Part shown: in pieces, positions 45,796-57,505 of the stretch | Position numbering within the stretch: the first letter of the stretch is position 1 | Layout: each line of letters opens with the position of its first letter | From: Microvelia longipes | Lineage: Eukaryota; Arthropoda; Insecta; Hemiptera; Veliidae | Length of the DNA: 64,000 nt | Assembly: GCA_018340805.1 (NCBI GenBank) | Contig: JACMZG010001863.1 | Span: 25,961,896-26,025,895, forward strand | Direction: 5' to 3' | Notes under the pieces: model-generated | Database searches by the model: none | What the model saw: the letters and a program-made list of their open reading frames with translations, nothing else | Told to the model about the DNA's origin: nothing | Program-made: the position numbers and the translations under genes

Positions 45796-47356
45796 AGGCA
45801 AAATTTAGGACCCTCATAGTAGATTTATTATAATACTATAGTGTGCCTTGTAGTATAAAGTGTATGGAGGTTTGGTTCAACAGCGAGAGCACGTGTTGTT
45901 CCTAGTTTTCACTAGACTTTATGAGTCAGTGAAAATATGTATGATTGCTTAAAAAAAGCATGAGAGGAACCATAGAAATTCACGGCTCTTCTGTCTAGAT
46001 TAACTGAAATATACCTACACTTGAAATTAAAAGGAGTAGAACACTATCTTAGGGAGCTGGCAAAAAGGGCCCAACAACGTGGCCTACGTGCCTGGTAGTT
46101 ACTACCACTCCCCCCATATGACTACTACTACTGCAGTGGGCAACTTAGTATAGATACCAATTTCAACCCGATAAGCTGAGTTAATCAGACTGATGTATTT
46201 GATCATCTATACATCCTATCCTTCTATAGAAATAATTACAAATGGTCTGAAATCTGAAAGAGTATATTATCCATTCTTAGTTTTCTATTATTATAAATAT
46301 TCTCAAATATTTCTAATTACCATAAAATATTAAAACCACCATTGATTTAATTTTTCTTATGTTATAACCCACAAAAATGGAAAATATAGAGGTTTCAACT
46401 GTTAATTAAATTAATAAAACAGTAAAGGATCTACTCTAAATTATAATGACCATTATTATTATACATTACTCTTATGCCATTTGATACAAAGATATATTAA
46501 TTTTCATAAAAAAACAAATTATTGAAAATAAATAAAATCATGATTTTTATAGATATGATAACTGTATATAGAAAATAATTTCAACACACTTACTAGAAAT
46601 TAAAATAAATAAACATGCATTTTTTTTAAATTTTCTTAAAAATATATTTTATGACCTATAACCGCTGCATTATCAGTACAAATTTGACCCAGATAAATAT
46701 GACTAAGCATTTAAAATTTAACCTACATTTCTATAAATATTATATAAAAACCTATTGATCATAATAATAAAATATATTGTAAAATATGTGCTGCGAGATG
46801 ATTCATTGTTGTTCATTGTCTTATTAACGTAAGGGAGTGAAGTTCGTGTTATTTTAAGATGCCCCCAGGAAATTTAATAAAAGAATAAATTACATCACTA
46901 CACGCATAACAATGTATTATATATATTTGCATGTAAGGTATTTATTTTTTATTATTTACTTAAAAATATTTCGCATATCTAAATCTTATTAAAAATATAG
47001 GCAAATTTATTTAGGTATGTTTTATTTGTTTTGTTTAATTATACTTTATGGAATTAAACTAACACTTATATTTAACAGAACTTTCTAAAATAAAAAAAAA
47101 TAAAAAGCAAAAACAAAATTAATAGAACAAGAACACTCTAGCTCTTGCTACATCGGGGAAAATATTAAATAATTTTAAATTAAAATTTTGAGAAAGGGTT
47201 TGAAAAAGAATAAAAATTACGATGAATCCCTGGGGCCTGTTGATATCAAAGATACAAAATCCCTGAGGAACAAATGCTATAAAATAACGCTTAAGTTATC
47301 ATATCAATTATTCTCACATGACTATTTGCATTAAGTATATAGCGAATTTAAAAATA
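45796..47356. other. AT-rich; possible SINE/LINE tail at 46035-46150
   Basis: 46050-46150 is less AT-rich (ggagctggcaaaaagggccc, ctccccccatatgactacta, ctactgcagtggg) and looks like the tail of a retroposed element. It may be a separated 3' part of the SINE at 45561. The rest is featureless. Confidence 0.4.
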
Positions 47357-48187
47357 AAAAATCGGGTACGAGGTACCTCGGAACTTTTCCTCATCGAATC
47401 ATATTTGTTACGCTCATCCTCCCTGCTCTGGACTCGCTTCGCTCGTCCTCAGAATATATAATCTGCCACACTTATACTGCAACATGTCATCAGACTCACT
47501 TTGCTCTTTTTCAGATTGTAAATGGATCCGTCTCATTCTCAGTGGTCACCCATACAGCACTGACCACGCTCAATGCTGCTTAATTTTTATTATCCAACAA
47601 AAATCATAGATATACTTGTCTTATTGAAACAAAACTCAGTGTACTTATTTATTAAGTAAAGGTATACACTTGTATAAAATTTAAACTCTATTGAATCATT
47701 TACTGATTTTTTTAGAATTTTTTTATAAAACGTACACTTCGTTCGGTAAAAATTAACTAATGCTGATAATGAAATAAAACTTAGCACATATGTTAGTCCT
47801 ATACATATCCACATGCGTGCCAAATCTCAATCTGATCACATGGTGTTTCCACGCGTGATTTATGATTTTTCGAAATTTTTGCCGAGTCATTACTTCGGGT
47901 TAATGACGTCATAAAAATATGATTTTCCGAATAACAAAACTATAGCGGTAGACTGATTTTTTTACGAAGTTTCAACTCTCTAGCATAAATACACTGGGGA
48001 TCTACGATGATAACAGACACATTCACACACATACACATACATACAGACAGACAACTTTACGAAAAACACTCAGGAGACCTTTAAAACACCTGTAACGAAT
48101 AATTCCAGTTTCATCCCGGTTTCGGATTTTTGTGCAATCACAATACTTTTTCTTTATACGTACGGTATAAATGAAGAAGAGTAAAAA
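47357..48187 (-). mobile_element. Family A, best full-length copy
   Basis: Read on the minus strand from 48187, the 5' hairpin (tttataccgtacgtataaag) comes first. It is followed by tccgaaaccgggatgaaact, the gtatgtgtgtgaatgtgtct block and the gtagactgattt... block. The 5S-like segment (47534-47598; ttaagcagcattgagcgtgg, tcagtgctgtatgggtgacc) comes next. Three hairpin motifs follow (47500-47515, 47435-47455 and 47400-47420). The tail is ggaaaagttccgaggtacct, then cgtacccgatttttt. No ORF. Length about 830 bases. This copy is the reference for the family description here. Confidence 0.92.
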
Positions 48188-49350
48188 GAAGCGCGTCTCA
48201 GGCCTTCGTTCTGTTTTGCTTGATAAGAGCCCTTGATGGCCACTATTGTTGTCTCATCATCCAGGAACCATATTAAACAATTTGTACCATCAATAATATA
48301 AAAACAATATCCACTCAACCTCTTTGCAAAAATAGATTTTTTACAACAATTAGGATATCGCTACGTAGATGTATGTAAATACACCACACACACACACGGA
48401 CCCTTATCCGCTCGGCTAGATAAGGGTATATCAGGGCCACATTTGTTGTCCAAGAACCACTTGGAAAACAAATTCGCTTAAAATGAGCATGGATAATAAA
48501 CATAAACTATTAATAAAATAAAAAAATGAAAAATAATGGAATTATTAAAATTATTTTAGCATTTTTCTATTTTTTTTCGTCCATCTGTACAGTATAAAAT
48601 ATATCTTTATAACTATAGCAAGAATTATATTTTAATACCATCTTAGTTTGTCCTATCGACACGATATTATATGATTGTAACTTTTAGCTAGCATAATCAA
48701 TATGACAATACATTACAAAACCGAAGGAAAGTGGAATAAGTCAAAGATGTGAACATTAAATTTATTAGGGATATTTAATAAAAATCCCTATATAACATAC
48801 ATATTTAATATTAATATTTAAATGTTATTATATGCAAACCATCTACTCCATTTTAAACACCTAAACGCATATTATAATTTAATACAACTAATAGCATAGG
48901 GTTAAATTTTTTTAAATAATTTATTATACGTATTAAGTATCAAACATGGAAATTGAACACGTTTTATGATAATATTTAAATGTAGTATTTATTTATTTAA
49001 GTTATGAGTAGGACCTTTCTTTTTGAACTTTAAAACTTTTTAATGTAAAATAAAGTCGAATCTATATTTTTGTTAGCAGTTGTAGAATATTACAATGTGG
49101 TTATTATTTTAAGTACCATTAATCTGGATTTATTTTAAATGTTGTTAGCTTAAATTTAAATACCAAATATGTCCTAGAAATAAATGTTTAAAACTATTAT
49201 AATACCTGCAGTACAGTGACATTTAAAATACTTAAATTTAATAATGTAAACATTATTACTTAACGTCTATCTTAGTGCAAAGTGCAACTGTAGGACATTT
49301 GCATTTTTTAAATTCATAATTTAATAATTTTACAATGCCCTTATAGATAT
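48188..49350. other. AT-rich sequence, no gene recognised
   Basis: A short stem (cccttatc / gataaggg) at about 48400-48428. Nothing else. Confidence 0.3.
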
Positions 49351-49995
49351 TTTTACTTTCTCCTATTTATACCGTAGGTATATAGGAAAAGTATTGTGTT
49401 TGTAAAAAAACACAAAAACGGGATGTCACTGGAAATATCCGTTTTAGGCGTTTATAAGGCCTCATGAGTGGTTTTCGCAAAGTTTTCTGACTGTATGTAT
49501 TTGTTTATGTGCGTGACTGTGTCTGTTATCATCGTAGCTCCCAGTGTATTTAAGCTAGAGAGTTGAAACTTTGTACAAAAATCAATCTATCGCTGTAGTT
49601 CTGCTCTTCGGAAAATATTTTTTATGACGCCACTAAACTGCAAAAAAGACTTAGCAAACATTTCGAAAAATCATAAATTGCGAAACAATGATGTAAGCAA
49701 ATTGAAATATGGCATGCATGTAGCGATGTTTAAGACTAACATATGTGGCAAGTTTTATTTCATTATCAGCATTTTTATTAAATGATGTGTACGTTTTTTT
49801 TTTTAAAAACGAAAGAATCTAATTGAATTGAAATTTGGTACAAATGTATACCTTTACGTATATAGGTACACTAAGTTTCGTTTTTTTGTGGATTATAAAA
49901 AGTTAAGCAGCATCGAGCGTGGTCAGTGCTTAGGTGGAACGTGAATCTATTTAAACAGAGGAAAAGTTCTGAGGTACCCCGTACTCGGATTTTTT
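49351..49995 (+). mobile_element. Family A copy lacking the motif array
   Basis: The 5' hairpin is at 49355-49392 (tcctatttataccgtaggta). The 5S-like segment (49893-49950; agttaagcagcatcgagcgt, ggtcagtgct) is good up to the IE box. The hairpin motifs are deleted, and the copy goes directly to gaggaaaagttctgaggtac, then cggatttttt. Confidence 0.88.
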
Positions 49996-50045
49996 AAAAT
50001 TAAGTAGTTGAAAAATAAACAAAACTTTAAAGAAAAATATTGTTA

Positions 50046-50100
50046 CCGGATTCGGGGTATTTTTGAAATTTTTCTTAACACAACATATTTGTGCGATAGA
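50046..50100 (-). mobile_element. Family A tail fragment, tail-to-tail with the previous copy
   Basis: ccggattcggggtatttttg, then a ttcttaacacaacata block, matches the reversed family A tail. Confidence 0.5.
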
Positions 50101-52280
50101 CATCTAGGAATGTATCAAGCAAATTGCTAAGATATCATTATATTGCTATGTTCTAATATATTGCCATTATATTGATGTGAACTATTAGATTGCAATTATT
50201 AGACTACATAATTGACTATACATATAGACTATACAACTATTAGATTGCAATTAAATTGCTGTTAACTATTATATTGCTGTGCACTATTATATTTTGAAAA
50301 CTATTTAGGTTTTTGCAAAACTCGGTAGCATTAAATTATATTTATATTTAATTTAAATTTTACTTTTACTTACTTCTAAATTCGGGAGACATCAGAGAAG
50401 TCTTGTCTTTGCAGTAGTCTATCCCATTAAATCAATTATCATTAAATTGTATCATTTATACTTTGCTCAATTGGATATGTAAGAAAATATAAAAACTTCC
50501 TATACATAAACTATAAAAGCTTATTGCACTGTACAAGGTCTTCATGTAAACAATTATTGTTTATACTTTGGTTTAGAAGTAGTTATTTATACAGAAAACT
50601 TGGGAACATATTGGTTTCTGAAGTGAGTACAATGCTGGTGGTGACATGAGTCTAAACATTAATGCTGTAGTTCCCATGGGAACTTGGCAACACAAAGGAA
50701 GGCGGGAGCGTGTTGCACCGCCTCCCTTGGAATGGCTGCAGGTGGCAAGAGATGGGGCGGCGTCAGGTTTTCCCAGGGTAGTTGGGAAGCTGGTGGAACG
50801 CCACCCCCATGACTAAATCCTATAACCATGTCCCATTCAATATTTAATTGATGATACAGAGTCGATCCCTTTCATGGTATTAGTTGACTAAGGGGTGGTT
50901 TAGAGAGGCGGCAGCGTCAGGTCCTATTTTATATTTCCAACCCCATCATAGCACACTTTCCCATTCATCTCTCAGAATTACTTACTCAACCATCCATTCA
51001 ATACCCTACGCATATTCAAACATTCAAACGCTTCCAGCCCACAAGCATCCAAGATTGCACTCGCCGATTAGAGTTAATACTTGTCAGTATTACATTCTGC
51101 CCTTATCTCAATTAATGACATTCTTATTATAATTTCGATAACATTTGAGCATACAGCATAACTAACAAATTCTTTCAATTTCAAAAACATTTTTTAACAT
51201 TATCACAGCCTTGATCAAATGTATGATTTTTTGTATTTTACTGCGAGAAAACCTCATAATATTTATTCATCGTATACAACCAATTATTCGTGATTATTTT
51301 TAAAAACATTATTATTCATTACCCATCTCTTCTTATTGTTCATAGTATATGATTTATAATGCTCTTTTCAATTTAATATTTTCTTATTCTGATCTTAATA
51401 TTTAAAATATAGCTCACTCTAAAATATCCATTCCAGTCAACATATTTTGAGACCAACTTTTAAATGACACGTTTATTTTAAATTCAAATTTATTTATTTA
51501 ATATGTTACTAGAAAAATCTCGTTTATAGTTTATTTAATAAAACTTCAATTCCATATTTAAAACACTTGCTATATATTGTACTTTCACAACACAATGTTG
51601 TATTAAAATAAAGAACTTTGATTAAGACTTTACATAATACAGATTCAAATCGTAAATCACACAACCAATCCGCATATTTCACTTAACATAAAAAATAATC
51701 TGCTTTAGCACACGCTCTGCAAATAAACGTTTGAAAATTAACATGTTCCAATTTAAAAGTCTAAACATTTATACAAATGCATACCTGATAAAGAAAAACA
51801 AGTAAAAAACTAAGTTTGCACCGTGCTGTAAATCTGAACAAAGCCAGAAGCAACTCATAACTTGTATTTGTAAATTATAGATGAAAAAGAAGATATTTTT
51901 TGTATGAAATAAATTTAATGGAAGCGAATAGTTGCATATATACGTTGCACTGCCACTGCCGTATTTATTTCCATACTATCAAGATGCTTATTCTGAATTC
52001 CTTCTTTTAACACTTACTAATCTAAGCTTTAACTTCTTTTCAACAACTACTCGGATATATCTTCATCGAAAACTTAAGCATACGAATTGGCGGAATATTT
52101 ATTTTATAATTTATAAAAAGAGGGTAGAATAAAGGAGAATCAACATATCGGAAACTGTCTTTAAATTAATCAGAAGATATAAATTGCAGGGTTTTTTAGC
52201 TTACCAAACCATACCAAGGTGCAATATGATGTAGTTTGTAAAATTGGGGTTTTTTATTTTATATTTTATATTGTTAAACT
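50101..52280. other. No gene recognised; GC-rich patch at 50640-50830
   Basis: 50640-50830 is unusually GC-rich for this window (ggaaggcgggagcgtgttgc, gatggggcggcgtcaggttt) and repeats gcggc(a)gcgtcaggt at 50909. It may be part of an unrecognised retroelement. An 82-codon plus frame (50884-51132) follows, without a domain. The rest is AT-rich. Confidence 0.4.
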
Positions 52281-52400
52281 CTGATGATGACTAATTTTTA
52301 GTCGAAAGCTTAGTTGATAATTATATTAAAAAATATAGGACTTTTGTGTAATTAATCTGTGTTTATTTATTTTTTTATAAGTCCACAAAAACGAAACTTT
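52281..52400 (+). mobile_element. Solo PLE 3' terminus with ribozyme-like motif
   Basis: ctgatgatgactaattttta, then gtcgaaagct (52281-52310): CTGATGA, one extra T, a 6-bp stem (GACTAA/TTAGTC with a TTT loop) and GAAAGCT. It is followed by atataggacttttgtg, similar in position to the aaggactgagtc after the motif in the PLE at 53477. No ORF. Confidence 0.55.
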
Positions 52401-53476
52401 TAAAAATTTTTAATTAATTAATTTTATTAAGACTAATAAAAGTAAATAATAAAAAAAATATTAATGAATTTTACTATAACACACTTAAACAGGGGTTCTC
52501 AAACCCCGTTCGGTGGAACACAAAATGCCTTTAGGTGGTACGTCGAAAAATCAAATGGCTTTTGTAAATAAAAGTAAGACACAAAAATGAACTTTAAAAT
52601 ATAAGTAGTATATGTAGTTATTTTAATCATTATGATTCGTTTTAGCACACTTATGGATACTTTTCTTTGTTTTTTTTTTTTAATTATTATCACTAGAAGT
52701 TACGTTGGATGGTTGGAGGTACGTGGTAACATAATGTTTTAGAACACCTGCTTTAAAATATCAATTTTACTTTACATTACTAGAAATGGGGTGCTTGGTT
52801 AAATACCTCTGTTTTATACCAATGAACAGACCAGACCAGCCGTCCGATCTGTTCAAGAGAGAGCTCATAAAGATTGGCTTAGATACCTCATCTTTATAAG
52901 CTCTCTATACGTTAGTTTTGCTGCTCACTGATTTGTATGTATAATATTTCTTACGTGGAAACTTTGTTTTAGTATTTGCGCAATTCGAATTATGATCCAA
53001 ACAACATTAATATACTTCTGAATTTGTCGAATTTTAATTTTATGATGTATGTATAGATTAAATATTTAATATACGATAGCTTCCGTAACAGTTTTATAAA
53101 GGGTTTTTAAAATAAAAATTCATGAGAAAATGAAATTCAAAAATAGTTTTTTTCTTTACTATCGACACATTTCATCTTTTTGCTTAAGTCCACCCTCATA
53201 TGATTGATGAGCTTATAAAAGTTGTTTAAATGCATTTTTAACTTAGGCATTTAAAAAGCTCGAAGGCACCGTTATTTTGCTGTTGTACTCGCCACTGACA
53301 ACAAAAACATTTCCCCCTTTCATGTATCTGTTTTAAAATGTTGGCACACTTATACTTCTTGCTTCATGATAATAAGAAATCATTTTCTTTAAAATCAAAA
53401 ATTTTGAATTACACCTTTACATTTTAACAGCTTAAAGCATGAACTAATTCCCAGTTGCTAAAATTCTATTATATAA
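52401..53476. other. No gene recognised; one hairpin
   Basis: 52858-52906 forms a 17-bp stem with one mismatch (agagagctcataaagat / atctttataagctctct) and a 15-base loop. Nothing else is recognised. Confidence 0.4.
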
Positions 53477-54059
53477 TTAATAAAAATAATTTTAATATCA
53501 ATTGAATTAATGGAGACTTGAGTCCTTTTTAATTAAAGATATACTTAGAGAAAACAATTACCCTATTGCTGCTTACCAACTTATAACTTACCTACTTACC
53601 ACTCTCTTACCTAGGTAGGACACCCTACATACCAAATTAAAAACTTATTTAAAGACAACAACATCAAAATTGCTCTAAAAAATCCTATTAATTTCTATAT
53701 TAAATATTTTTCAAAATTAAAAGACCCTCCTAATGCCCAAAGATGCAATGTTATATATAGAATACCAGTTAAAGACTGCCCCCAAGCATACATAAGGAGA
53801 CCTCTCAACTTTTCAAAAAAAGACTTGACACACATAACAACCATTCAAAATGACATAAAAACATTCATAATTTTATTAATTTTAAAACTTTCTCATTTTT
53901 TCATTTTTAAGAACTGAAGCTCAGGATCCCTGGGCGGAAAGCTCTTCGTCAATTTTATTTTCAATAAATGTTATATAAAAAAGGACTGAGTCTAATTAAT
54001 TCAATTGATATTAAAATTTATAACAGTCCAAATAAGCTCTAAAGTTAATAAAAATAATT
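53477..54059 (+). mobile_element. Penelope-like element, 5'-truncated, with inverted ends, tail and target duplication
   Basis: From outside in: a perfect 15-bp direct repeat, ttaataaaaataatt (53477-53491 and 54045-54059). Inside it are 40-bp inverted ends (53490-53530 and 53977-54016; tttaatatcaattgaattaa). On the right only there is a 28-nt tail (54017-54044). Inside are the endonuclease remnant listed separately and, just after its stop, a degraded ribozyme-like motif, ctgaagctcaggatccctgg, then gcggaaagctc. Inverted terminal repeats, a one-sided tail and variable-length target duplications are known features of Penelope-like elements. Confidence 0.85.
53615..53917 (+). pseudogene. PLE pol C-terminus: GIY-YIG endonuclease remnant
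   Basis: The protein of Penelope-like elements is a reverse transcriptase fused to a C-terminal GIY-YIG endonuclease. This frame begins in the linker (YQIKNLFKDNNIKIALKNPI) and continues with FSKLKDPPNAQRCNVIYRIP, VKDCPQAYI. VIYRIP-x-DC-x-QAYI corresponds to the 'GIY...YIG' strand pair, with the PLE-specific Cys. The Gly after AYI has become Arg, and the following Arg/His helix is eroded, probably by a frame change near 53840. The upstream RT domain is absent. Stop at 53915-53917, inside the CTGA of the ribozyme-like motif. Confidence 0.87.
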
Positions 54060-54227
54060 GTGTATAATTATAATTATAAATTACATTAATATAAATAGAG
54101 TAGCAATTGTGAAATTACATGTAGTTTGATGGAAATAAATACTCTTTAGAAGGTAAATTTAATTTATTAAATTAACACTTAATTTATTAAATATGTCCTA
54201 AATGACAAGGGTTATTTTCACAAGTGG

Positions 54228-54548
54228 TTAAACTGTGCAAGGGTTTACCTTCACGTAATAAATAAGTACACCAAGTTTCGTTTCAAAACGACAAGTATAT
54301 CCATGATAAAATGTTGGACCTTAAAAGGTAAAATCGAGCTAGGACAGTGCCTGGATAGGTGACCGCTGGGAATAAAAATTAACACATTAAACTATTGGAG
54401 GACGAGCGAAGCGAATTCGGAGACGTTGTGCAGTATAATTTTGGCGATTTTGATATTCTAAAGATGAGCAAAGCAAATACAAAGTAGAGAGAATCAGTGT
54501 AGCGAAAACGATGTGGCGAGGAGTTACCTCATACCATATTTTTTTATT
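54228..54548 (+). mobile_element. Family A copy, 3' half
   Basis: It starts near actgtgcaagggtttacctt, has cgtaataaataagtacacca and a complete 5S-like part (54310-54375; cagtgcctggataggtgacc, gctgggaat). It then has ggaggacgagcgaagcgaat (54396) and two decayed motifs, and ends gcgaggagttacctca. The box C region is closest to a real 5S gene in this copy. Confidence 0.85.
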
Positions 54549-54600
54549 TTAATTAACTGCCGCAATTTAGTTAATGCAATATTAAGAGTCAATGGCCGCT

Positions 54601-54960
54601 TGGCTATAGAAATTCATCGTTACACGCTTTTCTCGTCAATAATGAAATTTCCGTATCCATAAAATTATTTTTTGTAGCTAAATTACACAAGCCATAAGCA
54701 AAAAAAAACTTGTCTTTAAGTGCTTGCCGTGTTGAACTAAATAAAATGTATAATTTAATTTTATTGGTTAAAGAATGAATAATATCATTCAAATCCACAA
54801 GATAGATGTTTTCCTTAGAATTTTCCTTTTTAATACTAACAAATATTAAAGTGTTAACGGTTATTTTCGTACAGCACCATCAGTTTAGTATTCGACAGAC
54901 AGCATAAAGGATTCAGTGATATTTTCACCTCGATTCAAAATAAGTATGACAAATGATTTC
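54601..54960 (-). pseudogene. Possible decayed coding fragment of unknown family
   Basis: The frame from about 54890 down to 54604 is open for about 95 codons (VNTLIFVSIKKENSKENI, then LVDLNDIIHSLTNKIKLYIL). It has a mixed, protein-like composition unusual for this AT-rich region. Upstream the same sense continues after an in-frame TAA and a shift (about 54885-54960). No motif, no start codon and no splice sites identified. It could be an exon, a transposon protein relic or chance. Confidence 0.3.
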
Positions 54961-55785
54961 AAAGAAAAATGCTAAGCCTCAGGGAGGTCGCACATCATCT
55001 CTAACGAAAAAAGTTATTTTTTAACTTAAAAAAATGTTTTGTAGATATTGATGTGCGGTTTTTATATTTATGAATAAAAATAAAGTTGATTTCTTTCAGT
55101 TTTGAACCGCAAACTCTGCATAATCTTAAAAAATGAATGAATCGGTAAAAAAGACAAATTGTTTAAAATTAATGTTAATTTCATAGCTTTAAGGAGATAA
55201 AGAGAGAATATGAAATAAAAAATTGTTTAACAGATAAATATACAGTAAATATTCGTCATTCTTTTTGTTTAACAAAAATATTCTTGAATAATTTATTAAG
55301 TTTAATAAATTAAAAAGAAAGAAGAAAATAAATAATTTTGTGAAAGATTGGTGTTGCTTAAGGTAAACTCTTGGGACCTCTTCTATTTATCATGTGGGCG
55401 AAAAAATGATATCGCACCTGACACATTAAAACAACTGTTAAAAACTAACAGTTATTAATGTAAAAAACTAAAATGCACTAAAAATTATATCAAAATAAAA
55501 CGAACAGTACTGTAACCTTTTCCTCTTTTCAAACTTTTTAATATATTTTCGAATAAATGATTACAATAAATTTTTATGATTATCTTTTTTTTGAATGACT
55601 GATTTAGAACCTGTGACTAGTATTACCTCATGAAAAATATTTTTTAAAGGTTTAGGGTTTTTATTAATAGTATGAAGCACGATTAAGAGAAAATAAAAAT
55701 GAAATGATATGAAGCATTTTAGGTGCCAACTGTCTTACGTCTGATTAAGTTACTAAACAAATTAGTTAAGTTCAAAACTGTTACT
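54961..55785. other. AT-rich sequence, no gene recognised
   Basis: Nothing recognised. Confidence 0.3.
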
Positions 55786-56141
55786 TTGAAAGAATTAATA
55801 AAAGAGGAAGAAGTCTCTCCACAAAAATATATTTCTTTATAGCAAAGCACTTTCAACCTAACAAGAGGTCATCATTAGTGCTCGCCATTGAATAATGAAG
55901 AGGGTGATAGATGAGTCTTATGGATCAGATATAAAAAGATATATATCTGAGTCTATCTTTGATATCTGATCTGTAAGACTCATCTATCACCCTTTTCTTT
56001 ATTCAACGGCTGCTCTAATGATGACCTCTTGTTAGATTGAAAGCGCTTTGCTATAAAGAAATATATTTTTGTGGAGAGACTTCTTCTTCTTTTATTAAGA
56101 TGAACTCCGTTAACGCTCACCTTAGTTCTTGAAAGAATTAA
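55786..56141. mobile_element. PLE-type foldback insertion FB2 with 13-bp target duplication
   Basis: Arms of about 135 bases (55796-55932 and 55965-56100) are roughly 90-95% inverted copies (aagtctctccacaaaaatat, acaagaggtcatcattag, ggtgatagatgagtctta). A one-sided tail follows (56101-56128; tgaactccgttaacgctcac). The bounding direct repeat, ttgaaagaattaa, is perfect (55786-55798, 56129-56141). Each arm carries CTAATGATGA...GAAAGCG facing outward (right arm 56015-56046). No ORF. Confidence 0.88.
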
Positions 56142-57445
56142 GTTCCGAAATAATTAGTTTTGAAATAATAATTTTTACTACAAAAAGAAGTAATACGTTA
56201 TTGTGATGTGTACTAATTAATTACCAAGCTGTTTTAAATTTACAAGGTGAATAAATTTCATGTAAACGTCACTTGTCATGTAAAATGACGTATCACTTCA
56301 TTAGAGGAATCGGTATAGGAGGTCAACATTGGATATTTACTATTTATTCATGTAATAACGTCAATTTCGGACTATAACTTAACACTTAAAAAAATTGATT
56401 TCATTCATAAAAACTGTCCAATGAAATCACCTTATCAGTTTTTATAAATTTTATCAGCTTGATTAATTACTACACACGAGTATTAGTCAGTAATGTTTTT
56501 GTTTGAAAACATTGCAAACCTTAGATTTTAATAATAATAACATCAATTGATCCAAATAATATGTTAAATAGGGATAAAAAATAGAGAATAGATCTATTAC
56601 AGGTTTAACTATACTTTGATTTTATAAGTACAATAAAACGACACAACAAAAGATAAAACCTGCCATTTTACAGACAAATCTATAATAAAAAGACTGGTAA
56701 TAAATATAATATGAAATTATAACTTTAAAATGACAAATACCAAGTGCAATACCGACTTAGAAGATACAAACTATAAATATACCTTGATTTGAAATTTATT
56801 AACTTGTGAATAATCTGATCTAAATATTTTCTTTTAAAATTTAAACTAGTAAATAAAAAATATAATTCATTAAATAACGCAACATTTTCTATAAATTTTT
56901 AAATAAAATTGTTATTTATATTTTTAGTGGACTTTTAACTATAAGATTAATATTTTAGTATTTTTGAGCATGCGCAATAAACAATAAAAAGAATATAAAT
57001 TGTAATCTTATATTTTATTTTTCTAGTATGAAATAATCTTTTAGTTTTATGAACGTAAAGAGAGAAGTACTAATATTTAATTTTTACATTGAGGCTAATA
57101 AATCAGAGTATTTAAAATGTTTATTGTCTGTCATTCTTTTAGTACTAATAAATTTATTTAATAAATTGATTTATTTATGTTTAGATTTTATGAGTGCAGA
57201 TTATTAAAGTAATTTTGCAAACATAAGGACATGATGGTCAGGTTTTTGCAAACTTATAAGCTTGTAACGACTTATAAAGTTATTACCAATACTTGATTTA
57301 TTTATTGTTTTCCTATCTTTTTTAACTGTGAAAGAGATCCATTGTAATACCACAATGTGGCACTGTTTTAGTGAATTTTCTATGAAAAGTTAGGTTGCCG
57401 TTTAGCTTATAAGGTTGGGTCATAAAGGAGGGTAGATTTTAGGAT
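56142..57445. other. AT-rich sequence, no gene recognised
   Basis: Nothing recognised. Confidence 0.3.
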
Positions 57446-57471
57446 GGATATATATATATATATATATATAT

Positions 57472-57502
<31 letters not shown>
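57446..57502. repeat. Compound (TA)n(TG)n microsatellite
   Basis: TA repeats at 57446-57472 pass directly into TG repeats to 57502. The sequence just after (ggtacaaaaatcgatcttgt, cattaacccacaataatgac, tcagcaaaaatttt, to about 57690) is family A, so the TG run probably grew from the family A GTGTGTGT block. Confidence 0.92.

Positions 57503-57505
<3 letters not shown>

Noticed and set aside
47534..47598. A functional 5S rRNA gene
   Set aside because: Only about 60 internal residues match; the 5' and 3' strands of helix I are absent.
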